Program-made: the position numbers and the translations under genes | DNA from: Oxalobacteraceae bacterium AB_14 | GTDB taxonomy: Bacteria; Pseudomonadota; Gammaproteobacteria; Burkholderiales; Burkholderiaceae_D | Assembly: GCA_000381565.1 (NCBI GenBank) | Contig: KB906725.1 | Coordinates: 2,004,639-2,068,638 of the forward strand | Direction: 5' to 3' | DNA: 64,000 nucleotides | The notes under the pieces: model-generated | Told to the model about the DNA's origin: nothing | Seen by the model: only the letters and a program-made list of their open reading frames with translations | Database searches by the model: none | Part shown: one piece after another, positions 1 to 8,039 of the stretch | Numbering within the stretch: position 1 is the stretch's first letter | Layout: each line of letters starts with the position of its first letter

Positions 1-72
1 GCCTCGTTCGGTTCGGTAGCGATGAACCAGATCGACATGCGCGGCACCAGCGTCTGGATCTTCGCTCACTAA
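1..72 (+). CDS. C-terminal end of an exported protein, probably of the DUF6160/Fil-like cassette (partial)
   Basis: Frame 1 is open from the first base to a TAA at 70-72 and gives 23 residues ending GTSVWIFAH. The short aromatic C-terminus resembles the ends of the third and fourth genes of the cassette (DIKFKH and VRLWSH), and the next gene begins 46 bases later on the same strand. I infer it is the last part of another member of this cassette. The N-terminus lies outside the window, so family membership cannot be shown directly. Confidence 0.6.
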   Translation, partial: ASFGSVAMNQIDMRGTSVWIFAH

Positions 73-118
73 TCAGTCGCGCAACGGCGGCCGCGCCCGC
101 GGCTGCCGTTCCCACATC

Positions 119-913
119 ATGAGCCCCCTCTATTTCCTGCGTTCGCTGTGGCTGTGCGCGGCCCTGGCCTGCTGCACGCTGACGGCGTCGGCGCAAATGC
201 GGCCGCTGAGCGAAGAAGAACTGTCCAACACGCGCGGACAGGGTCTGGTCGCGCTGACCAACACCAGCCTGGGCGGCTTCGACTTCAGCAAGGTCGCGCT
301 GGACGCCGACATCGCGCTGAGCGCCAACCTGCGCAATATGCGCCTGGGCGAATACACTTACGCCGCCCGCAACGGCACCGGCGCCGACCTCGATATCGGC
401 CTGCTGCAGTTCGGCCGCAGCGACGGCACCGAGGCGCAGCGCCTGGTCCACATCAGCAATCCCTATTTCGAATTCGTCTACAAGAACGCGGCCGACGGCG
501 CCTCGCGCGAGGCGGTCGGCATGCGCTTCGGCTTTGAAGGCATCAGCGGCGACGTCGGCCTGAAGATCAACAGCCTGTCGGGCTCGATGAGGGTCAGCGG
601 CCTGGCGGCCGACGGCAGCGCGCTGACGCTCGACACGCACACCGATGCGCTGGGCGGCAAGCGCTGGGACGGCGGCTGCAGCGCGCCTTGTTTGTCGCTG
701 GCGCAGCTGGGCGGCGTGACGGCCGGCGATGCCGCCGGACCGAGCCGCGATTTCTGGATCTCCGTGTTGAAGACCGGCGTGCAATTTCCCAGCGCCGCCG
801 GGGTGCCGGCGTCCGATGCGGCGCAGGCCGGCATCTGGCTGAACTGGCGCGACAAGCTGCAGGCGCTCAACACCAGCGGCCTGGTGCCGCCGAACCTGCC
901 GAAGGGCCGCTGA
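119..913 (+). CDS. Exported DUF6160/Fil-like protein
   Basis: 264 residues. A signal peptide with a hydrophobic core (residues about 8-24) ends near ASA-QM. Right after it comes the signature RPLSEEELSNTRGQGLVAL, the N-terminal pattern of DUF6160/FilA-like exported proteins: L-x-D/E-x-x-L-x-x-V/T-x-G-Q-x-G. The rest is rich in alternating hydrophobic and polar residues with many Gly, Ser and Asp, which suggests a beta-rich extracellular fold. Its TGA overlaps the next ATG (TGATG), so the two are translationally coupled. Family relatives lie in putative pilus or surface-structure operons; the function is unproven. Alternative: a secreted adhesin-like protein outside DUF6160. Confidence 0.75.
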   Translation: MSPLYFLRSLWLCAALACCTLTASAQMRPLSEEELSNTRGQGLVALTNTSLGGFDFSKVALDADIALSANLRNMRLGEYTYAARNGTGADLDIGLLQFGRSDGTEAQRLVHISNPYFEFVYKNAADGASREAVGMRFGFEGISGDVGLKINSLSGSMRVSGLAADGSALTLDTHTDALGGKRWDGGCSAPCLSLAQLGGVTAGDAAGPSRDFWISVLKTGVQFPSAAGVPASDAAQAGIWLNWRDKLQALNTSGLVPPNLPKGR

Positions 914-1776
914 TGAGGGCCGCGCGCGCTTGCTGCGTTTCCTGGTCGATGCTGCTGGCCGCCGTGTGCGCGCCGGCGCCGGCGATGGAGCCCCTGAGCG
1001 ACGCGGCGCTGTCGACGGTGCGCGGGCGCGACGGCGTCAGCTTCGACCTGAACGGTTTCGCCATGAGCGGCGACGCGCGCGTGACCTACACCACGCCGAT
1101 CGGCGCCAGCCTGTACGTGGAAAAATTCAGTGCCGCGCGCAGCGACAATCCGCTGCCGTTTTCCGATCCCTACCAGCTCGACATCGTGGCCGGCGCGCCC
1201 GGCCTGGCCGATGTGATCAATATCGCCTTTCCCTTGAACGTCAACGCCGACCAGCGCTGGCAGGCCGCCTACGACTGGGGCGTGACGGCCGACGGCGTCA
1301 CGCGCGAGCAGGGCAGCGTGGTGCTCAAGGACCTGGTGTTTTCCGGCGGCGGCCTGCAGTTCTCCACGCCGCAGGTCAACGACGGCGTGGCCTTCGGCGC
1401 CGCGCTGCGCATGGATATCGGCCAGCTGTCGTTGCAGCCGCGCGGGCGCAGCGACGCCACCGAGGCGATGGTGCTGAGCGGCGTGCACATCGGCGGCGTC
1501 GACGCCAACGGCGTGTTCAACAACACGCCGTGGATGCTGGCCAATGTGGCGTCGCAGCCGGCGGTGATCAACGCGCTGACCGACGAGACCGGGCCGCGCC
1601 TGCACATCGGCATCGACTGGCCGGATGCGCGCTACGGCAGCGGCGTGGCGCCGGCCGGCGGCGTCGTGGTCGACAATATTTCCTTCGTCAGTCCGGGGCA
1701 GGCGGCGGTGGACCTGGGATCGTCGCGCATCGGCTCGATCCAGATCCAGTACCTCGACATAAAGTTCAAGCACTGA
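913..1776 (+). CDS. Exported DUF6160/Fil-like protein
   Basis: 287 residues, starting at the ATG that overlaps the stop of the upstream gene. The signal peptide covers residues about 1-23 (ending near APAPA-ME) and is followed by EPLSDAALSTVRGRDGVSFD, the same signature as in its neighbours. The body contains sheet-like stretches and repeated phrases such as GRSDATEAMVLSGVHIGG, which echo the GRSDGTEAQRLVHISN segment of the preceding protein; this suggests the two are paralogues. The stop TGA overlaps the next ATG by one base. Likely exported with its neighbours as part of one surface structure, which is an inference from co-expression only. Confidence 0.75.
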   Translation: MRAARACCVSWSMLLAAVCAPAPAMEPLSDAALSTVRGRDGVSFDLNGFAMSGDARVTYTTPIGASLYVEKFSAARSDNPLPFSDPYQLDIVAGAPGLADVINIAFPLNVNADQRWQAAYDWGVTADGVTREQGSVVLKDLVFSGGGLQFSTPQVNDGVAFGAALRMDIGQLSLQPRGRSDATEAMVLSGVHIGGVDANGVFNNTPWMLANVASQPAVINALTDETGPRLHIGIDWPDARYGSGVAPAGGVVVDNISFVSPGQAAVDLGSSRIGSIQIQYLDIKFKH

Positions 1777-2240
1777 TGGCGCGCGCGCTGTGCTTATCGC
1801 TGCTGTTGGCGGCCGGCGTGGCGCAGGGCGGGCCGTTGCGGGCGCTCGACGACCAGGAGTTGGCGCAGGTCAGCGGCCAGGACGGCATCAGCTTCGCGGC
1901 GCACATCTCGCTCAACGATCCGACCTTGGTGGGGGCGGTCAGCGACAGCCGGCTGTCGCTGGGCTTCAACGGCGACGGGCAGAACCGTTACATCGTGTTC
2001 AAGAATGTGCGCGGCATGGTCGACATGTTCGCCGTCAGCCTGGGCGTGCAGACGCGCCCCGACGGCGGCGGCGACTACATCGCCATCGGCTTGCCGGGCT
2101 ATGTACGCTACAGCAACTTCGGCTTCGAATCGCTGAGCGTGCAGATGGATCCGAACGCGCCGGTCACCGGCAACCTGGGCAGCCTCAACATCAACGGCAC
2201 GGTCTCGCTGCAAGGCCAGGTCCGCCTCTGGTCGCATTAA
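1776..2240 (+). CDS. Exported DUF6160/Fil-like protein, short member
   Basis: 154 residues, about half the length of its upstream relatives. It starts at an ATG sharing its first base with the preceding stop. The signal peptide covers residues 1 to about 18 (cut near AQG-GP). The signature RALDDQELAQVSGQDGISFA is the clearest of the cassette and matches the DUF6160 N-terminal pattern. The C-terminus VRLWSH resembles the ends of the first and third genes. It is the last gene of the run: the next gene, nine bases on, is on the opposite strand. I see no terminator hairpin in the gap. Confidence 0.75.
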   Translation: MARALCLSLLLAAGVAQGGPLRALDDQELAQVSGQDGISFAAHISLNDPTLVGAVSDSRLSLGFNGDGQNRYIVFKNVRGMVDMFAVSLGVQTRPDGGGDYIAIGLPGYVRYSNFGFESLSVQMDPNAPVTGNLGSLNINGTVSLQGQVRLWSH

Positions 2241-2249
2241 ACCCCGATG

Positions 2250-3428
2250 TTATTCGGTGGCGAACACGCACAGGGCGGTCAGAGGGAAGGCGAGGCCGGC
2301 CCACAGCACGCCGGTCCAGCCGTGCGCGGCAAACATCCAGCCACCCAGCGATGAACCCAGCGCGCCGCCCATGAAGAACAAGGCCATGTAGAGACCGTTC
2401 AGGCGGCTGCGGATCTCGGCCGGCAGCGCGAAGATGGCCCGTTGTCCCGTCACCAGGTTGGCCGAGACGCCCATGTCCAGCACGATCGAGGTCAGCACCA
2501 GCAGCCCCAGGTCGACCAGCCGGCTGGCATGGATCAGCAGCGGCATGGCGAAGGCCAGCGCGCCCAAGCTCAGGGCGACGGCGGTGGTGGAGCGGCTCTT
2601 GCCGTGGTCGGCGCGGCGGCCGGCGATCGGCGAGGCGATCGCGCCCGCCACGCCCACCAGCGCGAAGATGGCGACGCCGGTCTGGCTCAGCGCGAAGCGC
2701 GGGCCGGTCAATTCCAGCGACACGCAGGTCCAGAACAGGCTGAAGGCGCCGAACATGCACGCCTGGTAGGCGGCGCGGCGGCGCAGGATGGGCGTGCTCT
2801 TGAGCAGATGCCACATCGAACCCAGCAAGGCAAAGTAGTGCAGGCCGGAACCCGGATGGCGCTGCGGCAGGCGTGCGCGCAGCAGGAAGGCCAGCGCCGC
2901 GGTGCCGACGGCGGAGATGACGAAGATGGCGTGCCAGCTGAGCGCGTCGGCCACCAGGCTGGCGGCCGGACGCGCCAGCATGATGCCCATCAGCAGGCCG
3001 CTCATCACCTTGCCGACGGTCTGGCCGCGCTTTTCCGGCCGCGCCATGTGGGCGGCGAACGGCACCACGATCTGCGCCGCCACCGAGCCCAGTCCGATGC
3101 AGAAGGCCGCCAGCAGGAACAAGGGCGCGCTGCGCGTGAACGAGGCCGCCAGCAGGGCGGCGGCCGTGGTCAGCAGGGCGATGAAGATCAGGCGGCGGTT
3201 TTCCAGCAGGTCGCCCAGCGGCACGATGAACAGCAGGCCGAGGCAGTAGCCGATCTGCGTCAGCGTGACGATCAGGCCGGCCGCGCCGGGATCGAGTCCG
3301 GTGGCGCGGCTGATCGGCCCGATCAGCGTTTGCGCGTAGTACAGGTTGGCGACGATGAGTCCGGTCGCGGTGGCGAACAGCCAGACCATGCCTGGGGAAA
3401 TGTCTTGCTGGGCTTGGGACTGGCTCAC
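2250..3428 (-). CDS. MFS transporter (drug/metabolite efflux type)
   Basis: 392 residues with about 12 hydrophobic segments and a short cytoplasmic N-terminus. The loop after helix 2 holds GDLLENRRLIF, a version of the MFS motif A (G-D-x-x-x-x-R). The length fits 12-helix drug:H+ antiporter-type members. A GGAGCACCC-type site precedes the ATG. No regulator sits beside it, and the LLM oxidoreductase upstream is separated by 73 bases on the same strand, so co-transcription is possible. The substrate cannot be read from the sequence. Confidence 0.85.
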   Translation of the reverse strand: MSQSQAQQDISPGMVWLFATATGLIVANLYYAQTLIGPISRATGLDPGAAGLIVTLTQIGYCLGLLFIVPLGDLLENRRLIFIALLTTAAALLAASFTRSAPLFLLAAFCIGLGSVAAQIVVPFAAHMARPEKRGQTVGKVMSGLLMGIMLARPAASLVADALSWHAIFVISAVGTAALAFLLRARLPQRHPGSGLHYFALLGSMWHLLKSTPILRRRAAYQACMFGAFSLFWTCVSLELTGPRFALSQTGVAIFALVGVAGAIASPIAGRRADHGKSRSTTAVALSLGALAFAMPLLIHASRLVDLGLLVLTSIVLDMGVSANLVTGQRAIFALPAEIRSRLNGLYMALFFMGGALGSSLGGWMFAAHGWTGVLWAGLAFPLTALCVFATE

Positions 3429-3501
3429 GGGTGCTCCTTCAATTTGCAGGTCGCAATTTTACCGGCGATCACAAATTGCTGCTGAGCTTGGGGCGTTTTT
3501 C

Positions 3502-4509
3502 CTACAGGCCCGCCGCGGCCAGCGCCAGCCCCTGCCGCACCTCGGCCGTGATTTCATAGGAGCGCAGGCGCTGCGCATGGTCGAAGATCTGCGAGGTGAT
3601 CATCAGCTCGTCGGCGCCGGTGCGGGCGATGAATTCCTGCAGCTGGCGGCGCACCGTGTCCGGCGCGCCGATGGCCGAGCAGGACAGCACGGAATCGAGC
3701 AGCGCCCGTTCCTGCGGCCCCAGCGCTTGCAGATAGCCGGCCTGCGGCGGCGGCAGGCGCGCGGGGCGGCCGCTGCGCAGGTTGACGAAGGCTTGCTGCA
3801 TCGACGTGGCGCGGTAGTGCGCCTCTTCGTCGCTGTCGGCGGCGAACACGTTGAAGCCGAGCATGACATGCGGCCTGGCCAGCTGCGCCGACGGCTGGAA
3901 GTTGCCGCGGTAGAGTGCGAGCGCCTGCAGCATCATCTGCGGCGCGAAATGCGAGGCGAAGGCGAACGGCAGTCCCATGTGCGCGGCCAGCTGCGCGCCG
4001 AAGGTGCTGGAGCCCAAAATCCACAGCGGCACCTTGGCGCCTTGGCCGGGCACGGCCAGCACGCGCTGGCGCGGCGTGTCCGACAGGTAGTCTTGCAATT
4101 CGAGCACGTCTTGCGGGAAGGCGTCGGCGTCGCTGTCGAGGTTGCGGCGCAGGGCGCGCGCGGTGGTCTGGTCGGAGCCGGGTGCGCGGCCCAGTCCGAG
4201 GTCGATGCGGCCGGGGAACAGCGCCTCCAGCGTGCCGAACTGCTCGGCGATCACCAGCGGCGCGTGGTTGGGCAGCATGATGCCGCCGGCGCCGACCCGG
4301 ATGGTCGAGGTGCCGCCGGCCACATGGGCCATGACCACGGCGGTGGCGGCGCTGGCGATGCCGGGCATGCCGTGGTGCTCGGCCAGCCAGTAACGCCGGT
4401 AGCCCCAGCGCTCAGCGTGCTGCGCCAGGTCCAGCGTGTTGCGGAACGATGCGGAGGGCGTGCTGCCCTCGGCGATCGGCGAAAGGTCGAGGATGGAAAA
4501 TGGAATCAT
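3502..4509 (-). CDS. Luciferase-like (LLM class) flavin-dependent oxidoreductase
   Basis: 335 residues from the ATG at 4507-4509; the frame extends to a TTG at 4536, but family members such as E. coli YhbW begin directly with the FSxLDLxPI strand, so I prefer the ATG. Visible family features are FSILDLSPIAEGS, the YWLAEHH segment, the VGAGGIMLPNHAPL strand and GRIDLGLGRAPG (phosphate-binding region). These belong to the bacterial luciferase-like TIM-barrel monooxygenases that use reduced FMN. The substrate is unknown. No flavin reductase lies next to it. Confidence 0.88.
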   Translation of the reverse strand: MIPFSILDLSPIAEGSTPSASFRNTLDLAQHAERWGYRRYWLAEHHGMPGIASAATAVVMAHVAGGTSTIRVGAGGIMLPNHAPLVIAEQFGTLEALFPGRIDLGLGRAPGSDQTTARALRRNLDSDADAFPQDVLELQDYLSDTPRQRVLAVPGQGAKVPLWILGSSTFGAQLAAHMGLPFAFASHFAPQMMLQALALYRGNFQPSAQLARPHVMLGFNVFAADSDEEAHYRATSMQQAFVNLRSGRPARLPPPQAGYLQALGPQERALLDSVLSCSAIGAPDTVRRQLQEFIARTGADELMITSQIFDHAQRLRSYEITAEVRQGLALAAAGL

Positions 4510-4794
4510 GGGAGCTATATCCGGCCGCTTGGTCAATAATCAATGAAACCCGTGGATTTAGTGTGGGTATTAGGCGTAATAAATCAATAATATCTAATCA
4601 TTTAAACAGTATTTTTATTAGACAGTTGATATTTAGTGTGTTGATTTCGCCGAAGTTTGGCCGCAAGTTTTAAAAAAATATCTCGCCGCGCATTTTCCTG
4701 ATTTACCATAGGAAACAGTAACGCGCATCGCCTTACTACTCCCAAATTACACTTCATTCTTTCGATGGCGTGCCCGCTATCGCGGGGGAAACTC
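4510..4794. other. AT-rich divergent intergenic region
   Basis: This 285-base gap separates the divergent flavin monooxygenase and TraB genes and should carry both promoters. Bases about 4545-4680 are far richer in A and T than the rest of the window, with runs such as AATAAATCAATAATATCTAA. I find no convincing coding frame with a ribosome binding site. It may be a promoter region bound by a nucleoid protein, or a small island of foreign base composition. Confidence 0.5.
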
Positions 4795-5706
4795 ATGCCG
4801 AAGAAAATTGCCATGCTGATTACGATATTGCTGGCCTGCTGCCAGGCGGTGTTTGCCGCCGGCTTGAGCGAGCCGGCCTCGGCCGCGCACCGGGGCCAGT
4901 TGTACCGGGTCACGCACGATGGCAAGACCAGCTATTTGTTCGGCACCATCCATGTCGGCAGGGATGGTTCTTACCCGCTGGACCCGCTGGTGTCGCGCGC
5001 GCTGCTCGACTCCAAGGCGCTGGTGATCGAGCTCGATATCCGCCAGGATGCGCCGTTCCAGCTGGCGCTGGCGCGCCATGGCCGCTATCCGGACGGCGAC
5101 ACGGTGCAGCGGCACCTGTCGCCGCCGACGCTGCGGCTGACGGTGGAGGCGCTGGCGCGGGCCGGCATCTCGCTGCAATCGGTGCAGCAGTACAAGCCCT
5201 GGCTGATCGCCAACCTGCTGGTTGGCGCCGAGATGGAGGTGCATGGCTACCAGCGCAGCCAGGCGGTGGAGTATGCGCTGCTGGCGGCCGCCAAGAGCCA
5301 GCACAAGGCGGTGCGCGAGCTGGAAAGCGCCGACTATCAGCTGAGCCTGTTCGATACGCTGGACGAGCGCCAGCAAGAGCAGTATCTGCTGGAGCACCTG
5401 GCCGACCTGGCCGACGGCGCCTCGCTGAAGAAGTCCACCGCGCTGATCGACGCCTGGAACGCCGCCGACGCGCCCGCCATCCGCGCGGCGTGGCGCAGCG
5501 CCATCAGCGGCGACACGATCTCCGCCGGCTTCATGAACCGCGTGCTGCTGGGCAAGCGCAATCCGGAAATGGCCAACAATATCGAGCGCATCATGCAACA
5601 GGAGCCGGCCGCCTTTGTCGGCGTCGGCCTGCTGCACCTGGTGGGCGACGACGGCCTGCCGCAGCTGCTCAGGAAGCGCGGCTACCAGGTCGAGCAGCTG
5701 TACTAG
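4795..5706 (+). CDS. TraB/GumN family protein, exported
   Basis: 303 residues from the ATG at 4795, which follows GGGGGAAACTC and opens a clear signal peptide (MPKKIAMLITILLACCQAVFA, cut near residue 21). The family hallmarks are YLFGTIHVG near the N-terminus and the C-terminal FVGVGLLHLVG followed by LLRKRGYQV; the conserved Gly-His motifs match TraB/GumN (Tiki-like) proteins, a group with proposed metalloprotease-type activity. It is probably periplasmic. The 3' end overlaps that of the convergent lipoprotein gene by four bases. The substrate is unknown. Confidence 0.85.
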   Translation: MPKKIAMLITILLACCQAVFAAGLSEPASAAHRGQLYRVTHDGKTSYLFGTIHVGRDGSYPLDPLVSRALLDSKALVIELDIRQDAPFQLALARHGRYPDGDTVQRHLSPPTLRLTVEALARAGISLQSVQQYKPWLIANLLVGAEMEVHGYQRSQAVEYALLAAAKSQHKAVRELESADYQLSLFDTLDERQQEQYLLEHLADLADGASLKKSTALIDAWNAADAPAIRAAWRSAISGDTISAGFMNRVLLGKRNPEMANNIERIMQQEPAAFVGVGLLHLVGDDGLPQLLRKRGYQVEQLY

Positions 5707-6140
5707 TAGCTGGTCAAGGCGCCGTTGCTGTAGCGTACCCGGTCGCCGATCTTGTAGCTGGGCATGGCGTAGACCACCAGCATCTGGTTGCTGCCGTCGT
5801 CCATGCGCACGGTGACCCGGTAGACCTTGTCGGTCGGCAGGCCCACGCTGCCGCCCGCCGCCGCCGCGCCGGCCGCGCCCACGCCGACATCCTGGCGCTG
5901 CATCTGGTCGATGGCCTGCACCACGCCATAGGAAGTCCGGGCGCCGGGACTGCTGCCGCTCATGCCGCTGCTACGCATGGTGCCGGTGGTGCTGCTCTGG
6001 TTGGCGCTGCCGGGATTGCCGCCATCGGACGGATAGCTGCCGGTGCTGCTACTCGCGCTGGGCGCGCTGGTGCGGTCCGAGGCGCAAGCCGCCAGCGTCA
6101 GGATAAACAGCGCAATGGCGGTGTTTTTGATCATATTCAT
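5703..6140 (-). CDS. Predicted lipoprotein, glycine-zipper-like
   Basis: 145 residues. I chose the ATG at 6138-6140, which has GGGGAG six bases upstream; a GTG one codon earlier is possible. The N-terminus is a lipoprotein signal (IALFILTLAACAS, lipobox LAAC). A Ser/Gly-rich linker (about residues 25-70) leads to SYGVVQAIDQMQRQ, a Gly/Ala-rich patch, and a C-terminal domain with YRVTVRMDDGS and IGDRVRYSNG. The ending resembles SlyB/PcP-type outer membrane lipoproteins. It converges on the TraB gene, with its stop inside that gene's last codons. Confidence 0.75.
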   Translation of the reverse strand: MNMIKNTAIALFILTLAACASDRTSAPSASSSTGSYPSDGGNPGSANQSSTTGTMRSSGMSGSSPGARTSYGVVQAIDQMQRQDVGVGAAGAAAAGGSVGLPTDKVYRVTVRMDDGSNQMLVVYAMPSYKIGDRVRYSNGALTSY

Positions 6141-6230
6141 CACATGCTCCCCACGGTCGATTAATCAAAATGGCTAGCCATTTGATTCAGAGGCCGAGCG
6201 CCCGCTTTTGTTCCCTGCCGACTGCCGCAG

Positions 6231-6244
6231 TTGATATACATCAA
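6231..6244 (+). promoter_or_regulatory. FNR/ANR box of a class II promoter
   Basis: TTGATATACATCAA is a perfect match to the FNR/ANR consensus TTGAT-N4-ATCAA. Its centre (6237.5) lies about 29.5 bases before an AATAAT hexamer at 6267-6272, the spacing expected when the box sits at -41.5 of a class II promoter. This predicts a start of transcription near 6279 and oxygen-responsive expression of the small gene at 6302. The oppositely oriented lipoprotein gene at 6140 could also be affected. Confidence 0.75.
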
Positions 6245-6301
6245 TTGAGAGGTGCTACTCACACGCAATAATTGTTGGGTATCACTTTAAAGGATATCGA
6301 T

Positions 6302-6547
6302 ATGTTGACACGCGTGACAGACATTATTATCGAAGATTTAATTAATTCTACCTGTGGAAACGGGCCGGACCCTCGCAGCCGGCATTTATTAACGCACTCA
6401 CTGCACGAATTGGTACGCGTGGCCCAGGCGGAGCAGTTGCAGCAAATGCGTTTGGACGTGGAGCTGGCGATGGGCGCGCCTGGAGAACGCGCCGGCAGCA
6501 TCAGTTTGACGGCTGGATGCGATAGCGGGTCCACAGGGCCCACATGA
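6302..6547 (+). CDS. Small hypothetical protein, predicted FNR-controlled
   Basis: 81 residues from the ATG at 6302, preceded by AAAGGA at suitable spacing; an in-frame ATG lies ten codons upstream but would sit at the predicted transcription start. The N-terminal half, LTRVTDIIIEDLINSTCGNGPDP, is followed by an amphipathic helix-rich stretch LLTHSLHELVRVAQAEQLQQ. There is no signal peptide or membrane segment. I recognise no family with certainty. Support for its being a gene comes from the good ribosome binding site and the FNR-type promoter. Its last 47 bases overlap the convergent VanZ gene. Confidence 0.6.
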   Translation: MLTRVTDIIIEDLINSTCGNGPDPRSRHLLTHSLHELVRVAQAEQLQQMRLDVELAMGAPGERAGSISLTAGCDSGSTGPT

Positions 6548-6893
6548 AGAGCGCCGTCAGCACGGCGGCGTTGCAGTCGACCAGCCAGTCGGACACGGCG
6601 GCATGACGGTAAGGGAAGAAACTTTGTACGACTTCGTCGAGTGCGCCCATCAGGGCGATGGTCAGCACGGCCTTGCCGGCGCGCAGCCGCAAGTTGCCGG
6701 TGCCGCCGGTGAAAAGCAGGAAGGTCAGGCCGGCGTAGGCGATGGAATGCAGTATCAGTCCCGAGGCCACCTGGCCGATGTCCTGGCGGGCGCCGGGCAG
6801 CGAGCCGAGTATCAGGATCAGCAGGTACAGGACGATGGCGCTCCAGTAGCGTAGCCGGGCGTGGGAATTGGTCAGAAGTAGTAGCTTGAGCAT
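6501..6893 (-). CDS. VanZ-like membrane protein
   Basis: 130 residues from the ATG at 6891-6893, which places the first hydrophobic segment near the N-terminus; a longer frame reaching 7037 adds an unlikely 48-residue extension. Four hydrophobic segments are visible. The signature ALMGALDEVVQSFFPYRHAAVSDWLVD carries the E-x-x-Q-x-F-x-x-x-R-x-x-x-x-x-D pattern of the VanZ family. Members are small inner membrane proteins, and most have no assigned role outside glycopeptide resistance; here nothing suggests antibiotic resistance. Confidence 0.8.
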   Translation of the reverse strand: MLKLLLLTNSHARLRYWSAIVLYLLILILGSLPGARQDIGQVASGLILHSIAYAGLTFLLFTGGTGNLRLRAGKAVLTIALMGALDEVVQSFFPYRHAAVSDWLVDCNAAVLTALFMWALWTRYRIQPSN

Positions 6894-7039
6894 GACCCGG
6901 ACAATACCATGCAGCGCAGAAAAGGGGGAGTGGTGCACCGGAAGCCCGGTGCACCTTTCTTCCGTCATGCCTATCGGTTGCATGTACTGAAGATGTGCCC
7001 AGTATAGGAAGGGAATATGACGCTGCAATGACAGCAAGC

Positions 7040-7070
7040 AAAAAAAAGCCCGCTGGTGAAAGCGGGCTTA
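7040..7070 (-). terminator. Rho-independent terminator
   Basis: On the minus strand an eight-base-pair stem AGCCCGCT / AGCGGGCT with a six-base loop is followed by a run of eight T residues. It lies about 110 bases past the stop of the SDR gene at 7182 and would end that transcript before the VanZ gene. Confidence 0.85.
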
Positions 7071-7181
7071 AAACTATTTTCTTGGAGGAGAATAGTGGAG
7101 ACAGGTGTAATTATGGGGGCGCGAAAGATATGTGTCTAATTGATGTTTCGGATACCAGACATCAACCAGGCGTATAACTCC

Positions 7182-7943
7182 TTATTTCACCGGCACTGTG
7201 TAGTTCAGGGCCAGCCGGCCGCCGTCCACGTACAGCGTCTGGCCGGTCATGTAGCTGGCGTCGTCGCTGGCCAGGAAGGCGGCGATCGAGGCCACTTCCT
7301 CCGGTTCGCCGCAGCGGCCCATCGGCGTGCGCGACAGGATGGTGTGGCGCGCTTCCGGGCTGGCCATCACGGCTTGCTTGGCCAGTTCGGTCAGGATGGT
7401 GCCGGGGCCGATGCCGTTGACGCGGATGCCGTGCGTGACCAGGTTGAGCGACATGACCTTGGTCAGCTGGTTGATCGCGCCCTTGGACACCACGTACGGC
7501 ACCTGGTTCGGAATCGCCAGTTCGGCGTTCACGCTGGACATGTTGATGATGCAGCCGCTGTGCTGCTTGGCCATCTCGCGCGCCACCGCCTGGCCGCACA
7601 GGAACATGGATTTGAGGTTGATGCGCAGCACGCGGTCGAAATCGTCCTCGGTCAGGTCGAGGAAATCGGCGGCGTGGGTGACGCCGGCGTTGTTGATCAG
7701 GATGTCGATGCGGCCGAACTCGGCCAAGGTGGCGGCCACCAGCGCGTCGACGTCGCATTTCTGGCTGACGTCGGCGGCGAAGAAGCGCGCCTGCTCGCCC
7801 AGCGTGGCGGCAGCGGAGGCGCCTTCCGGCTTGATGTCGACCAGCATGACCTTGGCGCCTTCGGCCACCAGGCGCTGCGCGCAAGCCAAGCCTATGCCTT
7901 GGGTGGCGCCGGTCACTATGGCGACTTTGTTGGTGAGTTTCAT
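7182..7943 (-). CDS. SDR family NAD(P)-dependent oxidoreductase
   Basis: 253 residues, the classical short-chain dehydrogenase length. TGATQGIG (residues about 11-18) is the cofactor loop, NNAG near residue 90 the structural motif, MSSVNAE supplies the catalytic Ser and YVVSKGA the Tyr-x-x-x-Lys pair. The C-terminus has PMGRCGEPEEVASIAAFLASDDASYMTGQ, typical of FabG/glucose-dehydrogenase-like members. Asp after the second strand (VDIKP) favours NAD(H) over NADP(H), by family rule. The substrate is not predictable. It is transcribed alone, with its own terminator at 7040-7070. Confidence 0.88.
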   Translation of the reverse strand: MKLTNKVAIVTGATQGIGLACAQRLVAEGAKVMLVDIKPEGASAAATLGEQARFFAADVSQKCDVDALVAATLAEFGRIDILINNAGVTHAADFLDLTEDDFDRVLRINLKSMFLCGQAVAREMAKQHSGCIINMSSVNAELAIPNQVPYVVSKGAINQLTKVMSLNLVTHGIRVNGIGPGTILTELAKQAVMASPEARHTILSRTPMGRCGEPEEVASIAAFLASDDASYMTGQTLYVDGGRLALNYTVPVK

Positions 7944-8039
7944 CAGGAATTCGCTTTCTAAGGAATGAGGGGCAAATTTTAACAGGCTGCTGCGGGGGCG
8001 TTACAATAGATGGTTTGCAACAAAAGCTAAGGGTGCGTC

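Noticed and set aside
930..1790. Long plus-strand frame reaching from 930 into the third cassette gene
   Set aside because: Only the part from the ATG at 1776 has a signal peptide and family motif; the upstream part is an Arg-rich shadow of the gene at 913.
4449..4673. 74-codon plus-strand frame across the AT-rich gap
   Set aside because: It starts inside the antisense strand of the flavin monooxygenase gene and its residues follow base composition only.
6995..7177. 60-codon plus-strand frame after the VanZ gene
   Set aside because: It runs across the terminator hairpin at 7040-7070 and has no ribosome binding site or recognisable composition.
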